NCBI GenBank assembly: GCA_023055355.1
Contig: JALJCS010000002.1
Coordinates: 77,829,001-77,893,000 of the forward strand
Direction: 5' to 3'
Length of the DNA: 64,000 nt
DNA from: Agelaius tricolor
Lineage: Eukaryota > Chordata > Aves > Passeriformes > Icteridae
Shown piece by piece: positions 19,801 to 33,040 of this stretch (position 1 is the first letter of the stretch; each line of letters begins with the position of its first letter). The position numbers were made by a program, and so were the translations under genes. The notes under the pieces were generated by a model. The model was not told the origin of the DNA, did not search any database, and saw nothing but the letters and a program-made list of their open reading frames with translations.

Positions 19801-22800
19801 AACTAAAAAAAAATCCTGATGTCATTGAAAATTATTTTTTCACTGCGTAGATATTTAGCTGTTAAAAGAAAAAACCACTCTACCAGAGCCTACTCATCAA
19901 GGCTAATTGCAGAAAGATGAAAGACTGCTTTAAGTCTTTAGAAGTCAACTAGATGCAACTTTTGAACAACACATAAAATACTCAAGTAGGGTACACCACA
20001 AAAATATCATAACCACAGAAAAAAAAATACTTGAGAAGGAAATATTATCCTGTGAAGTTGATGCATCTATTTTTCTTGAACTTGAACTTGTGGTAGATAT
20101 CATCTCAGTACAAAAGTATCAGTAGTTTATAGCACTTAGAACATAATGAACTTAATTACAAGAAGAATAAATAATAATCTATTCGAACACTTATGCTTGG
20201 CATGTTATATCATAGTATCACTTATGCTGTGGCATGTTATATTGGAGAAAATAAAAATTAACAGCAACAATAGAGCAATTTTGCCAAGGGTAAAAAAAAG
20301 TAAAAATCCATCACAGTTTTATAACTTCACACATGGTTCTGAATATTTCTTGTAATGAAACTTGCTTCTGCATTTGGTTTCAAAGATACGTATACTGCTG
20401 CAGTGATGTTTTAAAAGCATGCCTTTTCATGCTGTTTTTTATGTTATCTTCAAGTTCCTTGATAATCTTATCCTACAGTCTTTCTCAGTGGCTTTGACTT
20501 TCAACATTTAATTCACCAGTAATTTCTCTCTGTGTATCATCACTGCATATGAGTGATAAAATACTATGAGCAAAAAGAATTTATCTCACACTCTTTGATC
20601 CTTCTTACTCACTGTGTGTCATGAAAGATTTATAACAATAATACAAACTCTGGTTACTTGTAATCACCCTTAAAAACACACAACTGGTAACCAGGACACT
20701 TTCTCCATTTAAGTATGTAATTTCTTCTTCTTCAGAAAGCATCTGCTAATGCCCACTGATGGAAGGATGTCATACTGAGTTATGAACAGCCACTCTCCAT
20801 TTCAAAACTTGTTGCACTGCTGCCCTGAAAAGTCATGGAGAGAACATTATATTATTAAGAAAGGTAGCAGCTTGAATTAGTCAACAGTCTTCCACCTTAA
20901 GATCCTGAGGTTTAACAAATGAGATGTTACAAGTAAGAACTGAAATTACAGGTTCTCTTGCAGAAGGATTATCTACAAGACACTTCATAAGATTAGGATC
21001 TGACATTAACTCTGTTGCTACATTCAGTAGAAAATATCTGCAAAAGAATAAAAAATATATTTAGTATCTACCTCAGTATTAGAAAACTGAGAAATGTTGA
21101 CCTGATATATTCACTGACAAATCAGTCCTTCCCAATTAAATACTCATGTGGTGAAGTATTCTCCTCTGAAATGTCAGTACTCTCAATGAGGTCAGAAGAC
21201 ACATGACCTCATCAGTATCCCATGTATGTGTACATGGGTGGTTGTGACTTAACTTCAGAATTTCCCTTTTGTATACTAATCTTTGCCTGATATAATTTTT
21301 AAAAAAATCCTGTCTTGGAGGCTGAAATTAATTTTTGCGTTTGATTGCTGGTTTTTTTCTATTATGTATATAATATTTATAATTCCACTTTCAAGTGGTG
21401 CAAATATTTGAAAGTGAAGAGTATGAAAGCTTTTTTTTTAATACATGTCCATTTTAAAAATACCTTGCTCAGCTATGGTTTTTTTAAAGGATAACTTTCA
21501 TGTTCAGATATCCCTGTTTAGACACTGGTTTACCTAGCTCTGAATTGATTTCATTTTTATCAAAAATGCTCAGCCAATTTTCTGCCTAGGATGGCCTAAA
21601 GATTGAATTTGAATCTGTTTAATATTTTCTAGCATATTCTATGGAACTAGAAAATTCAGACTGCCTTAAAGTTGTGAAATTCCTGAAATTTATGTCTGTT
21701 TTCTTTGCAGCATAATAGTTGCTCATAATGTACTTGGTTTTCCCCAGTGTTATTTCATGTATAGCAGCATCCCCTCGGCTGGTCTATTAATCTGATCATC
21801 TGCAGTGCCTAATGAAAGAAAAGAGCAAAGAAAAATATTTGCTGGATCACCAGGAACATTTGGCTGCACTTTTCAATTTGCTATCACAAGCACTCTCAGC
21901 TGCATCCTGCCAAAGACTATCAGCCAAGGAATCTAATGTCATTTTGGAGTATGATGTGCATGATTGCAAAGAAGGGCGGAAAGGCAGCCTCTTAAGGAGT
22001 TTTTCTTGGAAGAGTGTGTCTTGTTATGCTTGTTGGTGTAGTGGGTCACTGCAGAAGGTATTGGAAGAGCATGGTATCTTTGAGCAGAATTTTCTCAGAG
22101 TATAACCAAAGACATTGATTGTCAAGACTTGTGTGTTAGCAATGAAAAACACATACAATTCTGTTTTAGCTGTCCCAGACTTGCTCCTATGTCAAAGTGT
22201 GATAACATGCTCAAAGCAACACTCAGGGACTCCTGGATGAATTTGTCGGATTACCTGTTATGGTAAAGCCTATCCATGTGGATAGGCTTTACACCTAAAA
22301 ATCTTATTTAATGCTGAGATTAAGCAACATACCCTTATGCTTAACAGTCCTTTACCTGACAGCAGAAATGATTCATAGATTTCCTAACATCTAATAAAAC
22401 CCTGCTAAATTGTAAAGACTACAATGACAATGCACCTCACTATGGATGTGATCTGTTTAGTGTGAAAAGTTCAACCAGACATTGAAAAATACCATGAAGA
22501 TCACTGAGTCCAGCCAGAAACGTAACATTCAAGGACTGGTCTGATGCTGCACAACCAGTTTCCCCAGCATCACCAGGAATGTCAGATTGCTATTACCTCT
22601 TATATTGCTTCTGCCAACATCAGAAACGTCATAAGATTATTATCACCTTTTCTACCATTTTATTGATATTTTCTACTATTTCCCTGCTTTGCTCAATAAA
22701 CTGTTCGAGATATGCCTTCTTGAGATCCAAAAAAAACCCAGTTTATCCTCACTGCAAAGGAGTGTCTTACAAGCCAATCATATAAGCAAAGTCCTTTATT

Positions 22801-24802
22801 TCTATGTCAGTAAAATCAGTATTAAATCATCATTTTTTTCTGTGTGAAACTAAAACTTTCTTACCTTTAGATTTGAAGCTAATTATTTTTCTTTTCTGTG
22901 TAGACAAACTGTCATATACCAATTGTGTGAGTTTTCTAAACAGCACAAATGAGCATTACCAAGTAATGATGGATTAAAAAAAACCACAAAAAACGAACAG
23001 TGAAGGAAAACTGTATTTTTAAGCAACACTAAGACTTTTTGACTATGCTCTCTGTGATGTTGACAAAATAGATCAGGTTGAATATGAGCTAATTGCTAAG
23101 AGGGCCACAGGCAAAAACTGTATCAAAAAGACACTTTACCATATCAGGCTTCTACATATAAATTAACAAGATGTAGATTAACCATGGATCTTTTTACTTT
23201 TTATCCTCCTACAGCTGTAAACACACCAATAAAACAGTTTCTGGCTTTTACTCATGATGGTTATTTTGTAGTATAGTTGTTATTACATAGGAACTGATTA
23301 CAGTGCTAGCATAGAGAGCAAGTTTAACAATGTCACCACAACAGAGGTTTTGAGACCAGTTTACTTAATCTAAAATTATCAATTCTGCTCAATCTGCAAT
23401 ATTTCATTGTCTGGAAAATACAGGTAACTAAAAATGCTAAAAAGGTTTGCTTCATAAATCATTCTGCCCATTTCAAGAATTATTACAAATTTTCTGAAGT
23501 AACCTGAAGGAAGAAAATTGAGATTTGGTTTATTGGTCTAGAAAACACTTTAGCAGAACATGGATTCTGGGTTTTTTTTAAATTTTTTTATCAATGATAT
23601 TAAATTGCAAAGTTGCACAATATAGATTACATGGAAAATTAAATCCAAAGACTTATCTAAAAAAATAAATAGGAATATTGACAGTTTTGTTCTATTTTGG
23701 AGGTCTAGATATATGTGTAAGTTATGAAGTACCATCAGTGCAGTTGCTGGCTGTGGGTCTAAAAATATCAGACGTGGTCGCTTATGTTATAAAGTCAGTT
23801 ATCACCAGGAGAAATCTCAGTTTCTGTAGCTTTCCTTTTTCCCCTGTCCAGCATATGTACAAATATAGTTGCTATAGAGCAGGAGACATGGAGTAAGTCA
23901 CCCTGGAGCAACAACTTAATGCACTGGAGCCCTAAGGAGTGCTTATAAAATAGGTAGATTTGTAAGTAGCTGTTGTTTTCTAACTAGGCCTATGAAGCCC
24001 TATATCTTGGAAGGAATGAGTTGGGTTTCATTATTTAATAAATTTTAATCCATTACCACCAACTCAATCTTATTACCTTCCAGTGTGTTAAGGCTTCCCT
24101 ATGTGAGAGATTACTCCGGTACAGCTGCTTTTCAGCTGATTTTCCTGATTGACTCCTTGTGAGAAACCTTCAGTTTTTTGACTAAGAGAGACAACTGGAA
24201 TGAGACATTTTCTGCAATTAGAGAAATTGCAGATGAACCTAATCAAGATTTTTTAAGTCAGTTGAAACTGACAGATTACCTTATTGCAAATAAGTTTTCA
24301 TGCATAGGAATTATGAACCTTAAGTGTCAATTTGAAAGCAATGGATTTACACTGAATTTGGGTGAAAAATTTTCCTCCCTCATAACAATGTTCAAGAATT
24401 TTTGCTTCTTTTTGTTAATATTTTTCTCTACCATAATTATTCAGTCTTCTTCCAAAAGGAAAAAGAAAATCCAAAAATCCTCAACTAGAAAATACAACAA
24501 TAAAATACTGTTAGTGGAAATTTGTGCTAAAAGGTGATGGCCTATAAAAGAGAATAATTTCCAATTAATTGTTTCTACTAAAATTTCCCATCTGTGTCAA
24601 AGGTTAATTATACTACAGGAGAAGTTCATTATCTGAGAGGAAACTTATTATTATGCTTACCTCCAATATTTAGTATTCCAAACTACTATCAGAGAATATT
24701 CAGGGTTTTTATATGTATAACCAAATTAGAGATGTTCAACAAATTACAAAACCTTTATTCCAAAATGGACCACTTATTTCAGCTACATCCACTATATCTA
24801 AA
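13809..24802. other. AT-rich single-copy-looking DNA, no gene confirmed
   Basis: Eleven kilobases with no recognised exon or RNA gene. Open frames at 16255-16671 (138 codons, +) and 21812-22105 (97 codons, +) match no family I know. A perfect hairpin lies at 22263-22292. Homopolymer A and T runs are scattered through the block. Confidence 0.55.
22263..22292. repeat. Perfect 14-bp inverted repeat with 2-nt loop
   Basis: The left arm at 22263-22276 ('gtaaagcctatcca') is the exact reverse complement of 22279-22292, with 'tg' between. There is no T-run after it to suggest a terminator. The origin is unknown; it may be a template-switch product or a small RNA hairpin. Confidence 0.9.
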
Positions 24803-24984
24803 GTTTTGGTATTGGAATGGGCTGCCCAGGGAGGTGGTGGAGTCACCATCCCTGGAAGAGTTGACAAGTCAACTGGACGTGGCACTGAGTGCTCTGGTTT
24901 GATTGACATGATGGTTTTTGGTCAACAGTTGGGTTCAATGTTCTTGGAGGCCTTTTCAAACGCAATGAGTCTATGATTCTATTA
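24803..24984 (+). mobile_element. CR1 LINE 3' end (plus orientation)
   Basis: This holds the C-terminal end of CR1 ORF2, read as '..WNGLPREVVESPSLEEL..LDVALSALV' and ending at the stop at 24900-24902. The avian CR1 3' tail follows ('gattgacatgatgg', 'cttggaggcc', 'atgagtctatgattctatt'). It is 5'-truncated, as is typical for CR1. Only 23 bases separate it from an oppositely oriented CR1. Confidence 0.93.
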
Positions 24985-25007
24985 TCTATAGAATGCTTTG
25001 TTCTATA

Positions 25008-25556
25008 TTCACAGAATCACAGGAGGGATTAAGTTGGCAGGGGCCTCCATGATCCAACCTCCCTGCAGTCTCCTACTTTTGAATACCAAACGACTTTTGA
25101 ATACTTCCAGTGAAGGAGACTACACAGCTTCTCTGGGCAATCTCTTCCAGTGCTCTGTCACCTGCACAGTTAAAAAATTAATATTCAAGTAGAACTTCCT
25201 GTGCATCAGTTTCTACCCACCTCCTTTTGTCTTATTTCTCTGCACCCCTGAGAAGAGCCATCCTCTTGACGCTGTCCCTTCAGATACTTATAGACTTTTA
25301 TGAGGTGCCCTCTGCCAACCCTTCTCCAGATTAAAGAGGCCCAGATAACCCGGCCTTTCCTCCTAAGTGAGGTGCTCCAGTTCCTTAATCACATTCATAG
25401 TTCTCTTCTGATCTCATTCCAGTAGTTTCAGGTATCTCTCGTACTGAAGAAGCCAGAGCTGGACACAGAACTCCTGGTGAGGAACCATAAGGGCTGAACA
25501 GAGGAGCAGGATCAGCTTCCTTGCCTGTTGACAATGCTCTTCCTAATGCAGTCTAG
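25008..25556 (-). mobile_element. CR1 LINE 3' fragment (minus orientation)
   Basis: It begins with the reverse complement of the CR1 tail ('attcacagaatcacagg') and continues through typical CR1 words such as 'cttctctgggcaatctcttccagtg', 'ctgcacccctgagaagag', 'cttctccagattaaa' and 'agccagagctggacacag'. The reading frames are heavily broken, which indicates an old copy. It sits tail to tail with the plus-strand CR1 immediately to its left. Confidence 0.92.
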
Positions 25557-28500
25557 AATTAGATCCCTTATTCCAGTTTGAACTACCTTCATGATATTTT
25601 TATAGGTATTAAATTTTCTAAATACTCAACCTGTTGTAGAAGAACTAGAACATGCCCTTTCATCACATTGGTTATGTTTTCCATCATTAGTTAATTTATA
25701 ACCTTGTACAATCTCCTCAATTTAACCTGTGTTTACCTGTTGGTGTTGCTGACTAAAGACACTGTTTAGAATATTACTTTCCTGTGAAAAGTTTATTTTA
25801 CCCAAATACAATGTTTGTGTTTACAGAAAGTTGACTGTTTAATAAAGAGGTTTGAAAATGAACCAAAAATTTTAAAAATTTACTTTAAAATCATGTGAAC
25901 AATGTTGAATGAGAGAAGTGAAACTACAATAAAGTGGGTGGATTGTGAAATGAGGACTCAGCCTAGTTCCCAGAATGTTTTTTATTGATGTCCATGTTTT
26001 TTGGAACCTCCTTTATAAATGTTTTTCTGTATGAGGTAGAATTCTTGTGGATGCACCTCTTCATATTTACAAAGACACAATCGCCTGCCTTCCTCCCCCA
26101 ATTCTTCTTGAAAAAGATGCAAACTGATAGTCAGGATGTTTCTGACTTTGTCTTATATGTGAAAGCAGTTGTCAAAGTGTGGATCACTGCTACTCTCCAT
26201 CTTATTTATTTAAGGGGAAGAAGAGAGCTAAGAGGAAGGGGAAGGGAGAAGAGACAAAAAGTCAATGAGTGTTGAGTCTTAAATGAAGCAAAAACATAGT
26301 AGTTTTGACAAATTATGAAAAAGCTGTTAGGATGAGAAAAGGAAAGAATGCAATGTCCATCCTGTTATTACCTATCTTTGATCTACTTTTACAGTTAATT
26401 TAGCTGAGCGCGTGCTGACCATAATGTAACTGTAAAACTAGTGATAACAATCCATGGTCAGTAGGCATTCTGTTGTCTGAGATTAATTCCAGACCAGTTC
26501 ACATAAACTGATTTCTGAAGTCTGCTTGCTGAAATAGTGAATTTCAAGTGTGCATGTAAATCTTGTCTGGTATGTAACAGTAGATTTTCAGAGAAGCTCA
26601 ACTATCATACGGGATCCTCAAAGGAATTTTTGAGAAATGCTGAGCATTATAAAGGATTGAAATCTTCATAGTAAGCACCAAAACAGAAAACTTCTTTAAA
26701 GAAAGGTACCTTCACATTAAAAAAAAAAAAAAGGAATTTTAAACTTAACATTAATTCATTACTCATATTTGACTCAATCTTTGAAATTGAAAGCTAAAAA
26801 GATGCAAGAAAAAATAATTTGTTTCTTTTCTGTTTGATAATTTATATAGTCATTTACTTTGCTCAAAGTGGAACAAAACATGCTATCTCTGAGTGTTAGC
26901 ATTCTTATAGGCTTTAATGAATAATAAACATATATCCTAACTACAAATCACTAGAGGATTAGAACTCAAACCTCTGATATGGATAAAATAGAGGAATTAC
27001 AGGAAAATATCAGTAAAGGACATTGAACAATTCTAGGGAGGACCCTGACAAATAAAGTGTAACAAATGTGCTGAAACCAGAAATTTCTAGGACTTATATA
27101 GTAGATGTAACTTAATGCTCCTGGAATAATGAATGAAAATTCTAGAAACCTGAAAATGCTTAGAAGCACAAATCCAGCTAAAAATAGCACAACACTGACT
27201 CTAGTTTTCCTCTTCAAAATAAATGCCATTTGTACAATTGTCAGTTTTATAGTGAATTTTAGAACCAATTTTGAGGCATTCTTTGCATGCTCCATTCCAT
27301 GTACAATTGTAGGGGAAATTCTGACTTTTTTCTGCCCAGAGTTAAGAAAAAAACTACTAAAGGAAATTTTAAAATATCTTTTCTTCATAAACACATTGTC
27401 TCCCAGCTGCCTGCTCCTTGAAACTTTGAGGGACTTGTGAGATTTGCCGTGGCAAAAGGTTATCCAGGAACCTTACGAAAGATGCAAACATTTTTTCAGG
27501 CACTACATTCAGGCACATAATTTTCGATCACAACAAAAATATGCTCCTCTATTTGTCACTAGACAAGGCAGCTATATTTAATCATAATCTGTTTTCCCAA
27601 AGACCTCCTGAAATTCTGAGAAAAGGAAAGCCTTTTCCTCATGGAAATGTACACAATTATCTCTTTTGAAGATGGCCTGAAATTACAAAAGGTATGGGAT
27701 TTTTCCCACTCATATTTGTATTTCATGTAGGTAGAGGGTACCTGCACAGCTAGGAAGCAATAGAACCACATCATGTTACAGCAGCTTTATGCAGCCAATA
27801 TAATTATCCAGCTTAATAATGCTGGCAGTTGGGATGGCAGTTAAAAAAAAAAGCTCTGTGTCTTTGTGCAACAGAACCATTAAAGCACACATTGATTTCA
27901 GTCAATAACTTTTAGGGAGTTACATTGGCAAGGAATATTGCTTTTTCTTTTTCCTTTATAAACCAGTTCACTTTTTTTTTTTTTTTTTGGCTAAAACTGA
28001 CATTGGATTTTATGTAGATGGCAACATTTTGCACTTATCTCCAAGGTGGGGCTCCAGCTGTTGCAGCTTCTGGAGAGAATTAGTATCCATAGGAAGCTAC
28101 AGTACTTTGCTCCTCCTTTACCAGAATAACATGTAAATCATGAGCCCTTTTGCAGGTGCAGAAAAATCAGTCTTACATAAAACTTTGCCTGTTTTACACT
28201 GTCTCCCTTGTGCTGTTTTAAATGCTACAAAAATATGTAACAAATGCTATTAACTCTGCAGTACAACATTTGAAATAAATAAACAAGAATGTAGTGGCAT
28301 AAGAAAAAGAAATCTGAAATTATGCCACATATCTTTTCAAACAATTAAAATGCAATTTTAAAATGCTAATTAAGGGTTTTATGGAAGTCTAATTTTTTCT
28401 TCTGAGGCAATGCAAGGAAACTCTAAAATAAAATGTTAATCCAGGGCTTTCAATAAAGTAATAAAAATAAGGCCATTTATTAGTAAGTAGTCCAAGGTTA

Positions 28501-31500
28501 TAAATTGTAGTTTGGTAACTGCAAGTGCTCAGTTGTAATGACTGGTAACTAAGGATTATGACTCTGTGATAAATATGCAAAAAACAGATTTAATTTTGTC
28601 ACATTCATGCAATCATAATTTTCTGGCTATTTTCCTAAGGAGAGACTCTGAAAAGAGGTTTTTTTTTTTTACATGCTGAAAAAGGTTGATTTTTTAGATC
28701 ATAGAGAAAAAAAAGAAACAGATTAAATTCTACTAAATGATGGTTCATTCCATTTATTGTAAAGGAAGTAACAGTTAATATGTGGGTCCCACCACTTTAC
28801 ATGGAAAGCCAATACAAGAATATAATGAGTCATTACAAATTGTTTATGACAAATTGGTGTTTTCATTACAAGACAACATTTAGTTGTTAGTTTAGTTTTC
28901 CATTATTGTGGAAATGTAAAATGACTTTTAAAATAAATTATTCTATGGCAGTATAACAATTTCCTGATTCTCTCATATTACAATCTTAATTTTTCATATT
29001 CAACATTTTCCTCAAAAAGTTGTAACTAAATATTGAAATAAAATTATACAGTTTTGGGAGCATTCTCAGTATATAAATTAGCATGAATCAAAGATTCTTT
29101 TACATCAGAAGTATTATTAATAATGAATCAACAAATTTTACTAATATAAATGCCTGTTATATACATGTAAGAGCAGACTGTTCCCTAGCTATTTTTGGAA
29201 ACATCTCCTTCCTTGTTAATTCAGGAATATAAGGTCAAAAGAAAGCTTATTCCACTAAATTTTATTCAGTCTACAAACAGATTTTTTTAAAATGTCGTTG
29301 TTAGTGATCCTAGACTTTAAAAGATGATGACTAAAATATAACACTTGCAAGTGCAAATATTGTAAGTAACACGTATACAATCCATAGGTGCATAGAGCTC
29401 CTGACAGATGTGACTGCATCGAGAGCCCTGAACCACTCTTTATATATTTTTCTAGATATTTAGTGTAAAAAGTATTTAATCCAATTCTACATATTAGGTA
29501 TTTCTATGAAAACCAAGAAGCTGGAATAAGAAACAGAAATCAGTTGTTTGTAACCATGTATAAATGGACTTTTTATTTCAGTGCGCAAACAAGCCAAAAC
29601 AAAACGTCCCCCTTTACTCTCAATTGTAAGATATAAACTGCTTTTATTTATAAATCTTTTGCCAAAAGTAACAAACCTTCATTTCACTGCCATTTCCCCC
29701 CACAATTAAACAACTATAAGTAAAATGAAACAGTCAACTCTTTCACATACAAAACACTATGTTTCATTTCAGGTTTTTTGAGAAATTTAGAGAAAAATAT
29801 AAGGTCATATTCACAAAACAGCCAGGAGAGGATGAAAAGAAATTTTATACTCCTTTTTAATCAACAGCTCACAAGTAAGAGTATTCGAATTGAATTGTCT
29901 TTCTCTAGTGTTTGAACTCTAGCTCTCACTTCCCAGGAGGCCCAACAGGTTAAAAACACATTGGGAAACCAAGGAAGAAAGTCTCCCTAATGTTCCATGT
30001 CTAGTCTGTTTTGTCTTGTGTATATAATTGAATATTCATTATGTTTAGGAACAGAGGCCTCTTCTTTCCAAAAAGAATCAGCCTGGACTCATTCTCACTT
30101 TCTTATTCTGCATCCCAGTGACTATTTAGGTACTTCATCTGAAAGACAAAGCATTCAAAAGGAGCAAAATAGGAGATTTACTGGTTAGCATAATTTATAT
30201 AAGAAGTGGACAAGAAATGGACAGATTTAAGAGCTAATAAAACATAATTCAAGTCTTTTTTATGACAAAAAGAAGAATTGAAGTATATGTATTCCATAGG
30301 CCCCTATAGAAGTCAGTACTCTACATAAACCCATTTTTTATCCTAAGGTAATAACTCTATAAATTACAGGTAAAAACGGAGTTGTTTTAAAGGAAAGAAC
30401 ATATTTATTTAGTGAAATAATACAAGAACTCATAGTAAGGAGAAATGTGAGACAATTCAAAATAAGTTATCTAAGAATTTTGGATTCAGATTACCCTCAT
30501 ATCTATAGATTATTACATAAAATAAGAAGGAAAATACAATATAATTAATCTATCAGACATTTGGCAAAACATCTGATAGATTACTTATGGGAATTAACAA
30601 GTGGGGGAACATCTTCAGATGTTCAGAACAGAGCAAGAATTGCACCATAGATAGTAAAAGCAGCTGGCAACTGACAAACCTGTGAAGAGATTACCCAATT
30701 GAAAGAGTTAGTCAAGGATTAGCCATGGTAGAGATCTTGTTTCATATTTTCATTACATTTCATGAAGACACAAAAGTAAATGCTAGCTGATAAACATCAG
30801 TAAAACAATATCAAGCAAACCACAGCACTGCACAGAAGCGGGTAATATGGGATTGCAGAGCACTAAAGGAGAAAAAAAACACTAAAGAAGGAACAAAAGT
30901 AGGTTCTAATCTCAACAGCTGGAAGAGAAAAAACTGTGGAGCAGCTGGGTGATTTTTAACAACGTGTCACATCCACCAAACAGCAAATGCAATTCTAAGT
31001 TTTATGTGATGAGGTCCCCAGAGTATCAAAAGCAATATGAAATAAGACAAAAATGTCTTGTCTTGTTTAATTTAGTAAAATGAACTGGGATGTGATAAGA
31101 TTGCTCTGCATAAATATATGAAGTGGTTAGGCATGAACACAAAGGAAAAGGAAAAGGTATTTAAAATAAACAACAATGTTATCTAATAAAAAATATTTCT
31201 AGATGGGTAATAAATATATTTGGGTTGCAAATTTGAATTTGTAATCATCAGAGCCAGAATACTCTGTAACAAGCTTCCAAAAGGAGTAGCAAGGGCAATA
31301 AACAAAACTAGTTTTAAGATGAAGCATGCTTCAGAAATAAAAATGTTATATATAAACATCTGTTTCAACTAAAACTTGCCAAAACACAGACAAGTATCCA
31401 ATAAAACCTTGTCTAGTGTTCTTGCCAAATTGCCCAGTGAGTTGCAGAAGAACAGAGATTTTTAGGATCTTTGGATAAGATGACTCATTTCTGACAACTA

Positions 31501-32002
31501 TTTTGTAACTGGGCACTTCAGAAGCATTGAGAGGTAGAGATTTATCTGCTTTTCAAAATTCAAGAGTAACCTGGTATTTCAGGCAGTTTGATGTCGCAGG
31601 AAAAATAAAAAAGGCATTTTCTAGTAGTCAATATGAAAATGAGGGTCATAATTATTTGTTTTAAGCATCAGACCCTGAAAGTTACCCTCTTCTACCTGTG
31701 TTAACAGAAGCTGAGTTTCTGCTGTCATAGAGATAAGATTCCTGTTATCATGGAGATAAGATTCCTCCACTTGACTGCCACTCAAAGTGTAATAGAACTG
31801 GCTGTAGCAGTTTAGATTTGGCAACTAAAGGAAAGCCCTACGCAAAGCAGTAACATTCGGCCAAATTTTTGTGTGTGACAGAAATTACATCAGATGATAG
31901 GCCTACAAAACTTTGCAGGTACTAAAAATATACAGACATTGCGCAAACCTTTAAACTCTTTTCAGCAAAGCCCATTGCAGAACTGACCACGGTCCTAAGG
32001 GA
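25557..32002. other. AT-rich single-copy-looking DNA, no gene seen
   Basis: No recognised exon or RNA gene. It contains a purine tract at 26215-26262, an A-run near 26720, a T-run near 27970, an inverted repeat at 30546-30583 and a short tandem duplication near 31727-31768. The largest open frame (26966-27394, minus, 142 codons) overlaps a 103-codon plus frame, is rich in F, I, S and L, and looks like chance. Confidence 0.55.
30546..30583. repeat. 12-bp inverted repeat with 14-nt spacer
   Basis: Arm 'taatctatcaga' at 30546-30557 is exactly reverse-complemented at 30572-30583. Confidence 0.8.
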
Positions 32003-32008
32003 CAACAG

Positions 32009-32685
32009 TGTTGTATTGCGTTTGTTAAAGTTGGACTGTTCTGTCCCTCCCTTGTTTTGTAATGGTTCTGCCCTGGTTCTCCCTCCCCTCCCTGTTAATC
32101 AGTCACCCTAACTCCACCCCAGTTGCCAGGGTGATCATTGTATCTTTTTAAACTCCTCCCCAGTTTCCCTAGAGATCAAATGTATCCTTTCCTCAACCCC
32201 AGCCCGGTGCCCTGCCAGTCACTCCCTGCCACCACCTTTTCCTCTAGAAACTTCTGTCTAGGGCTCAGAGTGATTGGTTTAGGGGCCAGGCTCCTCCCTC
32301 CTCTTGTCATGATTGGTATTTTCCTGTTGTCAATCCCCTGTACCCCCCTCCCCTCTGGATTCCCATTCACTCCTGAACTGGTTCCACCCCTGCCTCCCTC
32401 ACCCTTTATAAGCTCATGTAACCCCTCCCTTGGTCTCTTCTTTTGCTGGTCTTCCCTGGATTTTTAGAATATGCGGACTTCGCCCCAATTGGAGAGCGCC
32501 CTTTCATTCCTGTTGGCCGCAGCCTTTATCCGGTCTCGTCCTGCACCAGGCAGCGCTTGCAGCTGTAGCGCTGGGCGTTTGCCTGAGGCGCTGTCCTGAA
32601 GCCTGGCTCTTGGACAAGTGCCCCCCTGTGCTGCTTGCGCTTCCTGGCCAGCTAGCCAGGATGCTTCTTTGGCTGGACCGCTGCA
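32009..32685 (+). mobile_element. Solo ERV LTR with TATA box and candidate 6-bp target duplication
   Basis: This block starts 'tgttgtattgcg' and is clearly richer in C and G than its surroundings. It has a TATA box (TATAAG at 32407-32412) preceded by repeated C-rich 'ctcccctcc' words, a usual look for an LTR U3. The part after 32470 contains many CpGs, like an R-U5 region. CAACAG occurs just before the TG (32003-32008) and again just after a terminal CA (32686-32691), giving TG...CA with a 6-bp duplication. An AATAAA at 32693-32698 lies just outside these limits, so the LTR may extend to about 32776. No internal viral genes adjoin it. Confidence 0.78.
32407..32412 (+). promoter_or_regulatory. 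Likely TATA box of the solo LTR
   Basis: TATAAG within 'ccctttataagctc', followed by an abrupt change from C-rich U3-like to CpG-containing sequence. A start site 25-30 bases downstream would fall near 32435. Confidence 0.55.
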
Positions 32686-32779
32686 CAACAGGAATAAAAT
32701 ACATGTAGAATCAGGTCTGAATATTTTGACAGTCTAGAGCTCCTCTAAAGGAAAAGCAGCAGAATATTTTACATTGGAA

Positions 32780-33040
32780 TTAGGTCTTCACTGCCATAAG
32801 ACACTGATCAGACTTAGCTTTGTTATTACTTGAGACGATCTGGTTTTCCAAAAAATTGGACAGTGTGGTTTTTTCAATCATAAAGTCAACATTAATTTTG
32901 CAATGAAGATCATACCATTCAGCAATGGTCCTAAGACGTGTTAGTACAAAGTGTTTCAGGAGCAACTTTGAGAGAGACAAAGGATTGCTGAGAAGTCCAT
33001 CCAGATTAACAGTGTGCATCCAGAACAGCACCTTGTCCTC
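32780..33040 (-). other. Candidate exon or pseudogene fragment, unidentified
   Basis: On the minus strand an open frame reads '..DKVLFWMHTVNLDG..' and ends '..DQCLMAVKT' at a TAA. The sequence has a more protein-like residue mix than its neighbours (W, H, C and charged residues spread through it). Just upstream on the minus strand, 'cttgaacag' could be a splice acceptor, with a stop codon before it in this frame, so it could be a terminal exon. It is wedged between the solo LTR and a CR1 tail. I do not recognise the family, and an 80-codon frame can arise by chance in AT-rich DNA. Confidence 0.25.

Noticed and set aside
21812..22105. 97-codon plus frame with moderately protein-like sequence
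   Set aside because: No splice sites or family match could be supported; kept only as a note in the block entry.
22470..22580. Possible old CR1 remnant ('gatcactgagtccagcc')
   Set aside because: The resemblance is limited to a few words and there is no tail or extended alignment.
26966..27394. 142-codon minus frame, membrane-protein-like
   Set aside because: The hydrophobicity follows from T-rich codons, a 103-codon frame overlaps it on the other strand, and no family resemblance is seen.
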